The notes under the pieces: generated by a model
Seen by the model: only the letters and a program-made list of their open reading frames with translations
What the model was told of the DNA's origin: nothing
Databases searched by the model: none
Shown here: positions 55,870 through 64,000 of the stretch, in pieces
How the letters are laid out: each line of letters begins with the position of its first letter
Numbering within the stretch: position 1 is the stretch's first letter
Origin: Dyadobacter sp. CY312
Lineage (GTDB): Bacteria; Bacteroidota; Bacteroidia; Cytophagales; Spirosomataceae
Length of the DNA stretch: 64,000 nt
Direction: 5' to 3'
Assembly: GCF_021390535.1 (NCBI RefSeq)
Contig: NZ_JAJUXG010000004.1
Span: 124,001-188,000, forward strand
Position numbers and translations under genes: made by a program

Positions 55870-56760
55870 ATGGATTCTGTCAACTTTGAGGTTCATGTTG
55901 AACGGATGATTCAACTTAGTAAGGATAAACCTTTACTACCCGAAACATACATTCCCTGGGATGATGAGCCCAATGAAGATACTTTGTTTATGCCTGAAAA
56001 GCTGGTCTCGCTGGAAGGACATGAATTATGGGCAACACTAACCAGATCGCAACAAATTGAATTGGGCAGACTCGAAGTGGTTCAGGTGATGTATTCCTAC
56101 GCCTGGTCAGAAACACTAGCCTGTTATTTTTTCAACCGTCACCTGTTAAAGTTAAATCCTGATTCGATAGAGTATCGTTTTTTGATTCGTGAGATCATTG
56201 AAGAATTCAGGCATCAGGAAATGTTTGGCATGGCTATCCGCAAGCTGGACAGAAAGCCCATACTGCCCACACGACTACATCATTTTTTTGGAAATTTTAC
56301 CGTGAAATGGCTTCCGTCTTCCTTGGTGTTTATGTCTGTATTATCTGTTGAGCTAATGGCAGATATTTACGCCAAACACATCAGGAAAGACGATAAGGTG
56401 TTTTCCGTCATGCGCAAGTCGTCGGAACTGCATCATATTGAAGAGGGCAGACATATATTCTACACAGAAGCGTGGTTGAAGAAGTTTACTCATAATGCAG
56501 GTTTTTTCAAAGCCAGCTCATACAGCATTATCGTCATGCTGAATGTCTATTTTATGCGTACACTTTATGTACAAAAGCGATTTTTTGAGCAAATGGGAGT
56601 TAGTGACCCCGACTTGTATTACCGGGAAGCGAATCAGAATTACAACAAAAAATTCGTTGAGCATGCGCTTGGAGCAACGGTTGAGTTTGTGAAGAGTTTC
56701 AATGGGTTTAACTGGCTCACAAAACCGTTATGGAATTGGATCTTAAAGGTAAAATTATGA
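55870..56760 (+). CDS. AurF/CmlI-like diiron oxygenase
   Basis: This 296-residue ferritin-like protein matches the AurF/CmlI diiron N-oxygenase family. The seven expected metal ligands are visible: Glu81 (WSETLACYFFN), Glu112 and His115 (EEFRHQE), Glu161 (SVELMADIYAK), and His188, Glu192 and His195 (ELHHIEEGRH). The spacings of the last four (161-188-192-195) equal those I recall for AurF (196-223-227-230). Known members oxidise arylamines to nitro compounds, but other hydroxylations occur. The gene is first in a four-gene operon, and its end overlaps the next start by four bases (ATGA). The substrate is unknown; an acyl intermediate made by the neighbours is possible. Confidence 0.8.
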   Translation: MDSVNFEVHVERMIQLSKDKPLLPETYIPWDDEPNEDTLFMPEKLVSLEGHELWATLTRSQQIELGRLEVVQVMYSYAWSETLACYFFNRHLLKLNPDSIEYRFLIREIIEEFRHQEMFGMAIRKLDRKPILPTRLHHFFGNFTVKWLPSSLVFMSVLSVELMADIYAKHIRKDDKVFSVMRKSSELHHIEEGRHIFYTEAWLKKFTHNAGFFKASSYSIIVMLNVYFMRTLYVQKRFFEQMGVSDPDLYYREANQNYNKKFVEHALGATVEFVKSFNGFNWLTKPLWNWILKVKL

Positions 56761-57749
56761 GCAAGGCAACAATAAAGTCCGTAGCCACATATTTACCCGA
56801 AAACGTGGTTCATAATCTGGAAATTGAGGGTAAGGTAAAGTTAGAAGGAGGAGGTATTGGTGAGGGTATTCTTGAAAAGCTTTTTGGGAGCCAGACACGA
56901 AGAGTTGCCTCGGACGAGGTGCAGGTAAGCGACATCGCCAGCGAGGCAGGCAGGAAGATTATTCAGGCAAACAGGGATACAAACATCGATCTTCTAATTT
57001 TTGCAGCAGCTTCTTCTGATCTCATTGAGCCGGCGACTGCAAATATCATCCAAACCAAACTAGGGCTTAAATGTCCGGTGATGGATATTAAGAATGCATG
57101 CAACAGTTTTGTTACGGCAATCCAGGCCGCATCGGCATTTATCGAATCCGGAATGTACAGGAATGTCCTTATTGTTTGTGGAGAAAAACTAAGTGAAGTA
57201 ATCAATTATTCCCCTCGGGATAGCGAGCATTTAAAAAGATGTATTCCGGGATATACATTGGGTGATGCCGGTGCTGCCATGTTGATTGGTAAAAATGGTG
57301 GTAGTGAAATTGTTTATCAGAAATTCAGGTCATGGGGTGAGCATTGGCAACTTTGCACAGTAGAGGGAGGAGGATCTCTGGCTTACCGTGATTACGATAA
57401 ATATTATTTTCAAAGTGATTCCAGAGCGCTGTATAAAATATTCGAGAGCGAGGGGCCAAAATTTGTGAATGAATGCCTGACTGAGGCTGGTTGGAGGCGG
57501 GAAGATATAAATTGTGTGGTGTGTCATCAGATTTCGTCAGCAACAACAAGCCAGATTTCAAAAAACATGGGCATCGAAGAATCGAGGTTTGTAAATACTT
57601 TTTCCAAATACGGAAACACCGCGGCGGCAACAATTCCGCTGGCTCTTCATGAGGCCATTGTGGAAGGTAAATTAAGGAAGGGAGATAAGTTAATGCTGAT
57701 GGGGCTTGCTGCGGGTGTAAGTTTATCGGTACAACTAGTGGAATGGTAG
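56757..57749 (+). CDS. OleA-like thiolase / 3-oxoacyl-ACP synthase III family enzyme
   Basis: This 330-residue thiolase-fold condensing enzyme has the catalytic triad Cys115 (IKNACNSF), His257 (VCHQISSA) and Asn287 (YGNTAAATI). The Cys-His spacing of 142 and His-Asn spacing of 30 equal those I recall for OleA (143/285/315) and differ from E. coli FabH (132 between Cys and His). Glu91 in DLIEPATA corresponds to the OleA base glutamate. OleA joins two fatty acyl-CoAs head to head to a beta-keto acid. I chose ATG 56757 because it overlaps the preceding stop (ATGA). The enzyme could use other acyl donors; FabH-like initiation is the alternative. Confidence 0.85.
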   Translation: MSKATIKSVATYLPENVVHNLEIEGKVKLEGGGIGEGILEKLFGSQTRRVASDEVQVSDIASEAGRKIIQANRDTNIDLLIFAAASSDLIEPATANIIQTKLGLKCPVMDIKNACNSFVTAIQAASAFIESGMYRNVLIVCGEKLSEVINYSPRDSEHLKRCIPGYTLGDAGAAMLIGKNGGSEIVYQKFRSWGEHWQLCTVEGGGSLAYRDYDKYYFQSDSRALYKIFESEGPKFVNECLTEAGWRREDINCVVCHQISSATTSQISKNMGIEESRFVNTFSKYGNTAAATIPLALHEAIVEGKLRKGDKLMLMGLAAGVSLSVQLVEW

Positions 57750-57750
57750 T

Positions 57751-59280
57751 ATGACTCATTATACCAATTACTTTATTCAATCACTTAGGGCTCTCCATGC
57801 GTCGGACATTATTTTGTACGATGGGAAAAAGTCTGTAACAGCTGGTTACCTGCTAGAATCCGCTTATGCGCTGGCTTCCGGTTTACAAGCCAATGGTGTG
57901 AAAAAGGGTGACAGAATTGTGATGGCGGTAAAGCCAGGGATTGAGTTTTTACAAATCATGTATGCCAATATGATGGTAGGAACCACCGTTGCCATTATAG
58001 ATCCGGAAATGGGAAGAGAAAATTATCTGCAAAAATTGAAGCAGTTTGCTCCGAATCACGCTTTCGTAGACAGCATGCTTGTGTTGCTAAATGAGCATCC
58101 GCTACTGAAATTTGTTGTTCTGAAATTGAGTAAAACCGTTCCATCTTTTCCTCGAATCAAAAATTGCCAGTTGTTTACATCAGGTACAAGGCTACCATTG
58201 TTTCAAAAGCACACGGTTGTTTCCCGGTTGGTTAAAGAAAAAAGCGGTATAATGAACTTTGTCTCAATAGATGAGAAAAGCGATTTTTTGGTAACATATA
58301 CAAGTGGTACATTAAGTGAGCCGAAAGGTGTGGTTCACCATTATTTGGGCCTGTCCAACAGTATCAGGCATTTGACTAAATTATTGCTTGATAACAAAGA
58401 TGAAATTTTGGCCACACACTTGCCGCATTATGCACTGTTGGGAATTAACGCTGGGATAAAGGTTTATTTGTGGGATAATAAAATGGATGCCGCAGCAAAA
58501 GTTGCCTTTATAACGGAACGAAATATTACAACCTTGTTTGGCCCGCCCAGTGACTTTGTACCCATCATTAACTATTTGAGCAATAAGGGAGCTCACTTTC
58601 CTGATTGTGTCAAAAATCTGTATCTGGGATCTGCTCCAATTTATAACTCATTTTTGTCGCGTCTCGTCCAGCTGTCTGATTCGTTGAAAGTAACCTGCAT
58701 GTATGGAATGACCGAGAATTTAATGGTTACAATCCAGGATGGGCGTGAAAAACTGGCTGACCTCACGCAGGGCGACCTGGTTGGAAAACCTTTGCCTGAT
58801 GTTGAGATAACCATTGCCGACGATGGCGAAATCTGCCTGCAATCGGATCAGATGTATTCGCATTACTGGCAGCAGGAAAAAACGCAAAAGGTCCATTTAA
58901 CTGGTGATATGGGTAAAATGGATGATCAGGGGCGACTTGTTCTTCTTGGCAGAAAAAAGGATATGATCATACGGGGCAATTTTAATATTTATCCCGGTTT
59001 GTATGAGCCCACCATACATAAAATAGAAGGTGTAAAAGAGGCTGTTATGATGGGTGTTTACAACAGTGATATTGCGGACGAGGAAATTATTTTGGTAATA
59101 GACGGTGAAGAGGGGCTTGATGTACGAAACATCATGAAACAATTGGTTGCAGGGCCGTATTCGATTGATAAGGAAGCCCTACCAGATAAAATCTTATTTA
59201 TGCCTATACCACATTCTGGTCGACAGGCAAAGATAGACAGGAAGCTACTCTTGAGTCAGTTAAGTACGAAAAATCAATGA
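57751..59280 (+). CDS. OleC-like AMP-dependent synthetase (beta-lactone synthetase type)
   Basis: This 509-residue ANL-superfamily enzyme has the A3 motif YTSGTLSEPKGVV (residues ~183-195), ITTLFGPPSDF, YGMTENLMV, A8 GDMGKMDDQGRLVLLGRKKDMI (from residue ~385) and the C-terminal HSGRQAKIDRKLL. That tail fits the OleC-type RHxAKIxR ending better than the SGKIxR of fatty acyl-CoA ligases, as do AIIDPEMGRENYLQKLKQFAP and the overall length. OleC adenylates beta-hydroxy acids and closes them to beta-lactones. The gene starts one base after the OleA-like stop. I prefer OleC-like to an ordinary acyl-CoA ligase, with the exact chemistry unproven. Confidence 0.82.
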   Translation: MTHYTNYFIQSLRALHASDIILYDGKKSVTAGYLLESAYALASGLQANGVKKGDRIVMAVKPGIEFLQIMYANMMVGTTVAIIDPEMGRENYLQKLKQFAPNHAFVDSMLVLLNEHPLLKFVVLKLSKTVPSFPRIKNCQLFTSGTRLPLFQKHTVVSRLVKEKSGIMNFVSIDEKSDFLVTYTSGTLSEPKGVVHHYLGLSNSIRHLTKLLLDNKDEILATHLPHYALLGINAGIKVYLWDNKMDAAAKVAFITERNITTLFGPPSDFVPIINYLSNKGAHFPDCVKNLYLGSAPIYNSFLSRLVQLSDSLKVTCMYGMTENLMVTIQDGREKLADLTQGDLVGKPLPDVEITIADDGEICLQSDQMYSHYWQQEKTQKVHLTGDMGKMDDQGRLVLLGRKKDMIIRGNFNIYPGLYEPTIHKIEGVKEAVMMGVYNSDIADEEIILVIDGEEGLDVRNIMKQLVAGPYSIDKEALPDKILFMPIPHSGRQAKIDRKLLLSQLSTKNQ

Positions 59281-60200
59281 AGATACTGGTTACAGGTGCA
59301 TCGGGATTTATCGGAAGTAATATTGTGGAATCTCTTGCCGCTTATGAAACCAACGATATTTGGGCAACCGGAAGGTCGTTTACCCTGAAATTTGACCATT
59401 TCGAAAATGTAACATATTTTCAGCTGGATTTGAGTGAAGGGCTTCCGGATCTAATCTTTGATGTTTGTATACATTGTGCCGGTTTGGCTGATGATAAGGC
59501 GACACGAGAACAATTCAACAAGCACAATGTAAAAGCAACCGAAAATTTGTTACGGGCTCTTCGTGGTTGTAAAACATTCATTTTCATCTCTTCTGCCTCG
59601 GTTTATGATTATGCCGATGGTAAAGTAAAGTATGAAGAAGATGCTCATTTGGATAATGACCTTTCTCTGTACGGTCATAGTAAGCTGCTTGCAGAAGATT
59701 TAGTACGTGCTTCGGGAATCTGTTCAGTGTACATTTTAAGACCAAGAGCAGTCTATGGACGTGGGGACAGAGTTTTGTTGCCTCGCATTCTTGGCCTGAT
59801 CCGCAGAGGGAGAATGATTTTGCCGGCAAATGTTACTGGCAAAGCGAGCATGACACATGTTCAAAACCTCGCTGAGGTGGTACAAAAGTGTATTGGTCAG
59901 TCAGCTGCCGGAATACATGTGTTTAATGTAGCTGATAAGAGAATTTACGATCTGAGGGAGATATTCGGAGCGATTTTGCAGCGGAAGTTCGGAAAGAAAC
60001 GATTCTTTTATATACCGGGATCGGTTGTGGTATTTTTTGTTTTTTTAGGATCTTATCTGAGAGGGGCAGGGAGACTAAGCAGGCAATCACTAAAATATAT
60101 CACAGAAGATTCAGTAATTGATGTGGGCAAAGTGGAAAAATTAGTAGGATACAAAGGGCAACATGAATTTTTTAACAGTGTAGCGGACTTGGATATTTGA
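59277..60200 (+). CDS. OleD-like NAD(P)-dependent reductase (extended SDR)
   Basis: This 307-residue extended short-chain dehydrogenase starts with ILVTGASGFIGSNIVESL (the TGxxGxxG nucleotide motif) and has SSASVYDY and the catalytic YGHSK (Tyr132, Lys136). These are followed by VYILRPRAVYGRGDRVLLPRILGLIRRGRM and MTHVQNLAEVV. This pattern is that of 3-beta-HSD/OleD-type reductases. OleD reduces the OleA beta-keto acid to a beta-hydroxy acid, the OleC substrate. The start overlaps the OleC-like stop (ATGA), indicating translational coupling. An epimerase role is the alternative. A C-terminal hydrophobic stretch (VVVFFVFLGSYL, near residue 248) might touch the membrane. Confidence 0.82.
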   Translation: MKILVTGASGFIGSNIVESLAAYETNDIWATGRSFTLKFDHFENVTYFQLDLSEGLPDLIFDVCIHCAGLADDKATREQFNKHNVKATENLLRALRGCKTFIFISSASVYDYADGKVKYEEDAHLDNDLSLYGHSKLLAEDLVRASGICSVYILRPRAVYGRGDRVLLPRILGLIRRGRMILPANVTGKASMTHVQNLAEVVQKCIGQSAAGIHVFNVADKRIYDLREIFGAILQRKFGKKRFFYIPGSVVVFFVFLGSYLRGAGRLSRQSLKYITEDSVIDVGKVEKLVGYKGQHEFFNSVADLDI

Positions 60201-60299
60201 AACCTAAGAAGTTGCATTGAAATATACTTGACACAGCAATTTTCAAGATCAGTATAACCCGAATTGCCATCTGTAATAATTTCTAAAACAATAAAATAA

Positions 60300-60878
60300 A
60301 TGACCGAAGAAATCAATCAACCTTATCCTCAATTCTACAACGAAATTGATGCTGCCACAAAAGAGTCCGGTTTTACAATGGCTTCTGATGTGCTTACATG
60401 TTCACTACTAAGAACATTGGCTGCTACCAAGCCGGGAGGGAAGTTTCTGGAACTGGGAACCGGAACAGGATTGTCGACAGCCTGGATTCTGGAAGGAATG
60501 GATCAGAGTTCTACTCTTGTTTCTATTGACAATGAAGCTAAATTTCTTGAAATAGCCGATCAGTTTCTCGGTGCGGATAAACGTTTGACTTTGGTGGAAA
60601 CCGATGGAGCTGCGTGGGTGGAAGCAAACATTAATGAGAAGTACGACTACATTTTCGCCGATACCTGGCATGGAAAATACCTGCTTCTGGATGAAGTTTT
60701 GGACATGTTAAATCCTGGCGGGCTGTACATTATTGATGATATGCTTCCTCAACCCAACTGGCCCGAAGGTCATGATCAAAAGGCGATAAATCTGGTCAAG
60801 TATCTCGATTCCAGAGCGGATTTATTCCTGACCAAACAGGTTTGGGCGACTGGTATTATAGTGGGAGTGAAGCGGTAA
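60300..60878 (+). CDS. Class I SAM-dependent O-methyltransferase-like protein
   Basis: This 192-residue methyltransferase has the SAM-binding motif FLELGTGTGLSTAWIL, VSIDNEAKF (the acidic end of beta-2), ETDGAAWVE, YDYIFADTWHGKYLLLDEVLDMLNPGGLYIIDDML and a C-terminal WATGIIVGVKR. It resembles catechol-type O-methyltransferases, whose metal and hydroxyl substrate sites use acidic residues like those in IFADTWHG and IDDML. It follows the OleD-like gene by 99 bases and could belong to the same pathway or be independent. The substrate is unknown. Confidence 0.85.
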   Translation: MTEEINQPYPQFYNEIDAATKESGFTMASDVLTCSLLRTLAATKPGGKFLELGTGTGLSTAWILEGMDQSSTLVSIDNEAKFLEIADQFLGADKRLTLVETDGAAWVEANINEKYDYIFADTWHGKYLLLDEVLDMLNPGGLYIIDDMLPQPNWPEGHDQKAINLVKYLDSRADLFLTKQVWATGIIVGVKR

Positions 60879-60992
60879 AGAAATGGGGCTTTTCCAAATT
60901 TGGTTTTATTAAGATCTCCTCAGTTAATGACATTAAATAAACCAGAGTTTGTCTAACAGTTTTGGTAGCCAATCAATATTGTGATAAAAACA

Positions 60993-61026
60993 AAAACGAG
61001 CCAATCCTTTCAGATTGACTCGTTTT
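60993..61026. terminator. Terminator of the minus-strand SusC/SusD operon
   Basis: A 14-bp stem with one mismatch, AAAACGAGCCAATC against GATTGACTCGTTTT around CTTTCA, lies 24 bases past the susD stop on the minus strand. It is flanked by A- and T-rich runs and can act in both directions, also ending the methyltransferase transcript. Confidence 0.85.
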
Positions 61027-61049
61027 GCATTATTCAGCTTAGGTTAAAA

Positions 61050-62744
61050 TCAATATCCGTCATTTTGTTTCATATAACCTGGCAGGTTAGATGCACCGTC
61101 AATGGCGTTTTGCGGAATTGGAAAGATTCTTTTCTTCACATCAGCATTGGTTTTCTCTGTCCATTTTCCTTCGTATTTTCCAAAACGGATCATATCCGGG
61201 CGACGAACCATTTCCCAATAAAATTCAAATCCACGCTCGCGGAAGAGCAGATCAAGTGACATGGAAGTAAGTGCTGGTGGAGGGGTTGTGGCTGTTCTTG
61301 CTGCACGAACGGTGTTTACATCTGCCAATGCACCGGCTGCGTCGTTGCCTTTACGCAATTTCGCTTCGGCACGCATCAGGTAAATATCTGCAAGGCGCAG
61401 AATAACGATGTCTGCATCACCTCTGTTACGACCTGTGTTTGACTTCTTACCAAACTCATATTTCGAAACCCGGTAACCTGAATTGTAATTACTTCCTGCG
61501 GTTGTGAAATCAATCGTTTGTGAAAAACTAACCGGAAGATCCGCTCTGTTTCTGGTGAGGTAAGCCAATTTGCCCACTTTTAGTTTGCCATCCGGACATC
61601 TTAAAAACGCACCATTAATCCGAATTGCACCATACTGCTGGTCACGTAGAATTCCACGGTTGATTTTGTAATCTGCATCGTTCACACAGGTATCCGCTTT
61701 GTTGGAATAAATTGACATGTTTTCCTGATAAAAACGCGGATCGCGTTTTGGATCAACTGCTCCGTAAGCCTCTACCCAGGTCTGGTAAAAATCGCTGGTG
61801 ATACCTGGTCCGTCTGTTCCGTTGGCAGCAGGGAATTCAGCAAGCGGGAACTGATCTCCGGAAATAGAGAAATATGCCATACGGTTGTGTCCGTTTAAGT
61901 CTGCCCGCTGATCAACTGCGAAAATAAGCTCTTCGTTAGAGTGATTGTCATCGTTGAAAAGCTTAAAGTAATCCGGCGATAATTTAGCTTGTCCGGAAGC
62001 AATGATTTTATCCGTATACAAAATCACCTTATCCATATCCGCAGCCGGGAAGTCGAATGTGGCTCCGTAAATGTTACGATAAACCGCCGAGTTCAAATAA
62101 AGTCTCGATAACATTCCCCAAACAGCAGCCTGGTTTATTCTACCCGGTCCAACGATTGCTTTGGACTGCACCAAAGGCTCCACAGCAAGCAATTCACTTT
62201 CGATGTATTTCACAGCTTCGTCTCCTCTCAGAATGACAGAGGTTGTTCCCGGATCTTCTTTCAGGAATGCAATCCCGAAAAGATCGAGCATGAGCATGTT
62301 ATAATACGCACGCATCCCGCGGGCTTCCGCCAGATATTGTGCAGCATTAGGATAAGTAGCGCCTTTAAAACTACTGATTGCTGTGATCGATCTCGAAAGA
62401 GATTGAACAATAGCATTCCATGTACCATTCACGTTCGGGTCTGTACTGGTGGTGTTGTGCTGATGCAGCGCAAGGTAAATCCCATTATCGCCCCAGTCGG
62501 TTCCTCCACGGTAGGGCAGGATGGCCTCATCGGTTGATATTTCCTGTAACGCAAAGTATCTCGTATGCAGGAAGAGGTCCGGCAGAAGTGCGTACACCGG
62601 AGCAATAAGCCCGTTGGCTGCTTCTTCGTCCGTAAGCTTTACACTAAGGCTTTCATCAAGAACCTGTTCTTTAAGATCGGTACAGGCGTTTGTCATGAAC
62701 AAAAGACTCGCCGCTGTAAATATGATTGATAGTTTCTTTTTCAT
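61050..62744 (-). CDS. RagB/SusD-family outer-membrane lipoprotein
   Basis: This 564-residue SusD-like lipoprotein (signal MKKKLSIIFTAASLLFMTNAC, lipobox TNAC) starts its mature part TDLKEQVLDESLSVKLTDEEAANGLIAPVYALLPDLF, a common SusD N-terminus. Family motifs include LAEARGMRAYYNMLMLDLFGIAFL, IVILRLADIYLMRAEAKLRKGNDAAGALADVNTVRAAR and LLFRERGFEFYWEMVRRPDMIRFGK, with an IFPIPQNAID end. It is transcribed with the susC immediately upstream on the minus strand (10-base spacer). No enzyme genes are visible beside it within the window. Confidence 0.96.
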   Translation of the reverse strand: MKKKLSIIFTAASLLFMTNACTDLKEQVLDESLSVKLTDEEAANGLIAPVYALLPDLFLHTRYFALQEISTDEAILPYRGGTDWGDNGIYLALHQHNTTSTDPNVNGTWNAIVQSLSRSITAISSFKGATYPNAAQYLAEARGMRAYYNMLMLDLFGIAFLKEDPGTTSVILRGDEAVKYIESELLAVEPLVQSKAIVGPGRINQAAVWGMLSRLYLNSAVYRNIYGATFDFPAADMDKVILYTDKIIASGQAKLSPDYFKLFNDDNHSNEELIFAVDQRADLNGHNRMAYFSISGDQFPLAEFPAANGTDGPGITSDFYQTWVEAYGAVDPKRDPRFYQENMSIYSNKADTCVNDADYKINRGILRDQQYGAIRINGAFLRCPDGKLKVGKLAYLTRNRADLPVSFSQTIDFTTAGSNYNSGYRVSKYEFGKKSNTGRNRGDADIVILRLADIYLMRAEAKLRKGNDAAGALADVNTVRAARTATTPPPALTSMSLDLLFRERGFEFYWEMVRRPDMIRFGKYEGKWTEKTNADVKKRIFPIPQNAIDGASNLPGYMKQNDGY

Positions 62745-62754
62745 TGTTTTTTAA

Positions 62755-64000
62755 TTAAAAGCCAAGATTAAGACCAAAAATTACTGTTTTAGCCTTCGGA
62801 TAGCTTAGGTAGTCAACTCCATAAGATGTAATTCCGTTGATCTGACGATCATTGTTCACCTCCGGATCATAACCATTGTATTTGGTCCAAAGGAAGAGAT
62901 TCTGTCCTGTCACAGATACGCGTGCTGTTTGAATCCATCTGTTGATACCAATTTTGGTGGTGTTCAGGTTGTACCCCAACGAAAGGTTGTTAAGTCGCAG
63001 GTAAGCAGCATCTTTCAGGAATCTTGTTGATACAGGAGCGGAGTTGTTGACAGACTCAGCAGACTGGCTCAAAGCTTCCGGTGTTACGTTCAAACCTTTG
63101 GAAAGACGTAATTTGTAGAAGTTTGAGTTTGCAGTGTTGTCATATACTTTATTGCCGCCAACACCATTGAAGTTTGCTGTAAGATCAAATCCTTTGTAGC
63201 TCACGTTACCACTGAAATTGTACATTCTGGTTGGCAATGCAGTTCCGGCAACAATACGGTCGTTGTCTGTAACAATTCCGTCTCCGTTCACGTCTCTGTA
63301 AGTACTAATTCCTTTGTCGTCAAATCCTGTAAATTCTTTCAGGAAAAATGCGCCGATTGGTTGGTTGTTGATGTAACCATTGATGGTTGCAGATGTCAAA
63401 CCAGAACCTTGTGCCGCACCTGATGGAATGACCGAGTATGGTGAGTTTTCAACTTTATTTTTGATAAAGGTCATGTTACCGCCAACCGAGAAACGAAGTC
63501 CGTTTTCAAGTGATTTTCTCAAATTCAGGTCAAATTCAACCCCTTTGTTAATAATACGCATATCAGGAACATTGGTCCAGAAGGAACCCGCTGGTTGAAC
63601 AGGGTCAGCTGGAATTACTTCTAAAAGCATTTTTTCAGATACTTTGTTGAAGTAGTCAATCTCACCAGTTAACAGTCCCCTAAACAAGCCGAAATCTAAA
63701 CCGATATCTGTCTGTGTTGATACTTCCCACTGAATGTCCGGATTGGCTAAACGGGTGTAAGTAGTACCGCCTGGATATGGACCTGTTGGAGTAAGCGGAT
63801 AACTTGTAAGTGCAGAAACGGATGACGTGAATCGCGCCTGAGTAATTTTAGAAGGGATTTCTTGGTTACCAGTTCTTCCCCAGCCAGCTCTCAGTTTCAG
63901 GTCAGAGAACGGACCCGACTTCATGAAATCTTCCTCGGATATTCTCCATCCAAGCGAGAAAGAAGGGAAAGCCCCGTACTTGTTGTTATCTCCGAATTTG
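62755..64000 (-). CDS. SusC-like TonB-dependent transporter, 3' part
   Basis: The minus-strand frame is open through the right window edge, with codons KFGDNNKYGAFPSFSLGWRISEEDF before the first methionine in view, so only the last ~415 residues are visible. The sequence is a beta-barrel of the SusC/RagA family with LKLRAGWGRTGNQEIP, YRDVNGDGIVTDNDRIVAGTALP, AAYLRLNNLSLGYNLN, SVTGQNLFLWTKYNGYDPEVN and the end TVIFGLNLGF. The plug and N-terminal domains lie beyond 64000. It pairs with the susD that follows after 10 bases. The cargo cannot be told. Confidence 0.95.
   Translation of the reverse strand, partial: KFGDNNKYGAFPSFSLGWRISEEDFMKSGPFSDLKLRAGWGRTGNQEIPSKITQARFTSSVSALTSYPLTPTGPYPGGTTYTRLANPDIQWEVSTQTDIGLDFGLFRGLLTGEIDYFNKVSEKMLLEVIPADPVQPAGSFWTNVPDMRIINKGVEFDLNLRKSLENGLRFSVGGNMTFIKNKVENSPYSVIPSGAAQGSGLTSATINGYINNQPIGAFFLKEFTGFDDKGISTYRDVNGDGIVTDNDRIVAGTALPTRMYNFSGNVSYKGFDLTANFNGVGGNKVYDNTANSNFYKLRLSKGLNVTPEALSQSAESVNNSAPVSTRFLKDAAYLRLNNLSLGYNLNTTKIGINRWIQTARVSVTGQNLFLWTKYNGYDPEVNNDRQINGITSYGVDYLSYPKAKTVIFGLNLGF

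Noticed and set aside
57751..59280. Ordinary long-chain acyl-CoA ligase
   Set aside because: The C-terminal HSGRQAKIDR and DPEMGRENYLQ segments and the operon context favour an OleC-type enzyme, though this remains unproven.
1..64000. tRNA, rRNA or phage genes
   Set aside because: No cloverleaf-like spacer, rRNA-like stretch or phage structural motif was seen while reading the intergenic regions on both strands.

Overview
The window looks like a chromosomal segment of a Bacteroidota bacterium, most likely order Cytophagales and Dyadobacter-like. This is inferred from four SusC/SusD pairs, a hybrid two-component sensor, type IX secretion C-terminal sorting domains, a CHU_C gliding-type domain, Tat-exported sugar isomerase and oxidoreductase genes, and AT-rich spacers with degenerate inverted repeats. 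I see no rRNA, tRNA, CRISPR array, insertion sequence or phage gene.

Layout. (1) 1-9929, carbohydrate locus: 3' end of a susC, a susD, a Tat-exported TIM-barrel sugar isomerase/epimerase, a protein with two tandem DUF1080 (3-keto-glycoside hydrolase-type) domains, a Tat-exported Gfo/Idh/MocA oxidoreductase and a DUF6807 (PmoA-like) protein. This combination suggests processing of glycosides through 3-keto intermediates. An orphan RelE-like toxin gene sits at 5236-5592. (2) 10062-28146, polysaccharide utilisation locus: a 1377-residue hybrid two-component regulator, SusC, SusD, a TIG-domain surface glycan-binding lipoprotein, GH44 with a T9SS sorting tail, GH31 with alpha-xylosidase-like motifs, and GH9. 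Two unrelated small genes (DUF1697, Dabb) lie before GH9. The enzyme set fits a xyloglucan-type beta-glucan. (3) 28164-36928, housekeeping and hypothetical genes: small charged proteins, an HTATIP2-like Rossmann protein, GNAT, PlsC, acyl-ACP desaturase, beta-carbonic anhydrase, a large T9SS type B surface protein and a cyclophilin. (4) 36967-43702: another SusC/SusD pair, an S41 protease lipoprotein and a small lipoprotein.

(5) 43763-55781, a complete myo-inositol catabolic cluster on the minus strand: iolB, iolC, mmsA/iolA, iolG, a sodium/solute symporter, an iolJ-type aldolase, iolD and iolE, with a divergent LacI-family regulator. A perfect 36-bp palindrome upstream of the symporter and a second site in the iolB/lacI gap share the core TGCAAACGTTTG and are the likely operators. 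(6) 55870-60200, a tightly coupled four-gene operon: an AurF-like diiron oxygenase, an OleA-like thiolase, an OleC-like (beta-lactone synthetase type) AMP-dependent enzyme and an OleD-like reductase. No OleB hydrolase is present. This is the best candidate for an undescribed biosynthetic system; an O-methyltransferase-like gene follows. (7) 61050-64000, minus strand: a SusD gene and the 3' part of its susC, cut by the window edge.

All functional calls come from reading motifs, lengths and gene order; no database search was possible. Intergenic repeats (82-bp tandem, CACGCAAAG elements, TTTGTG-N4-CACAAA palindromes, GGTGCGCTGCACC pair) are listed separately.
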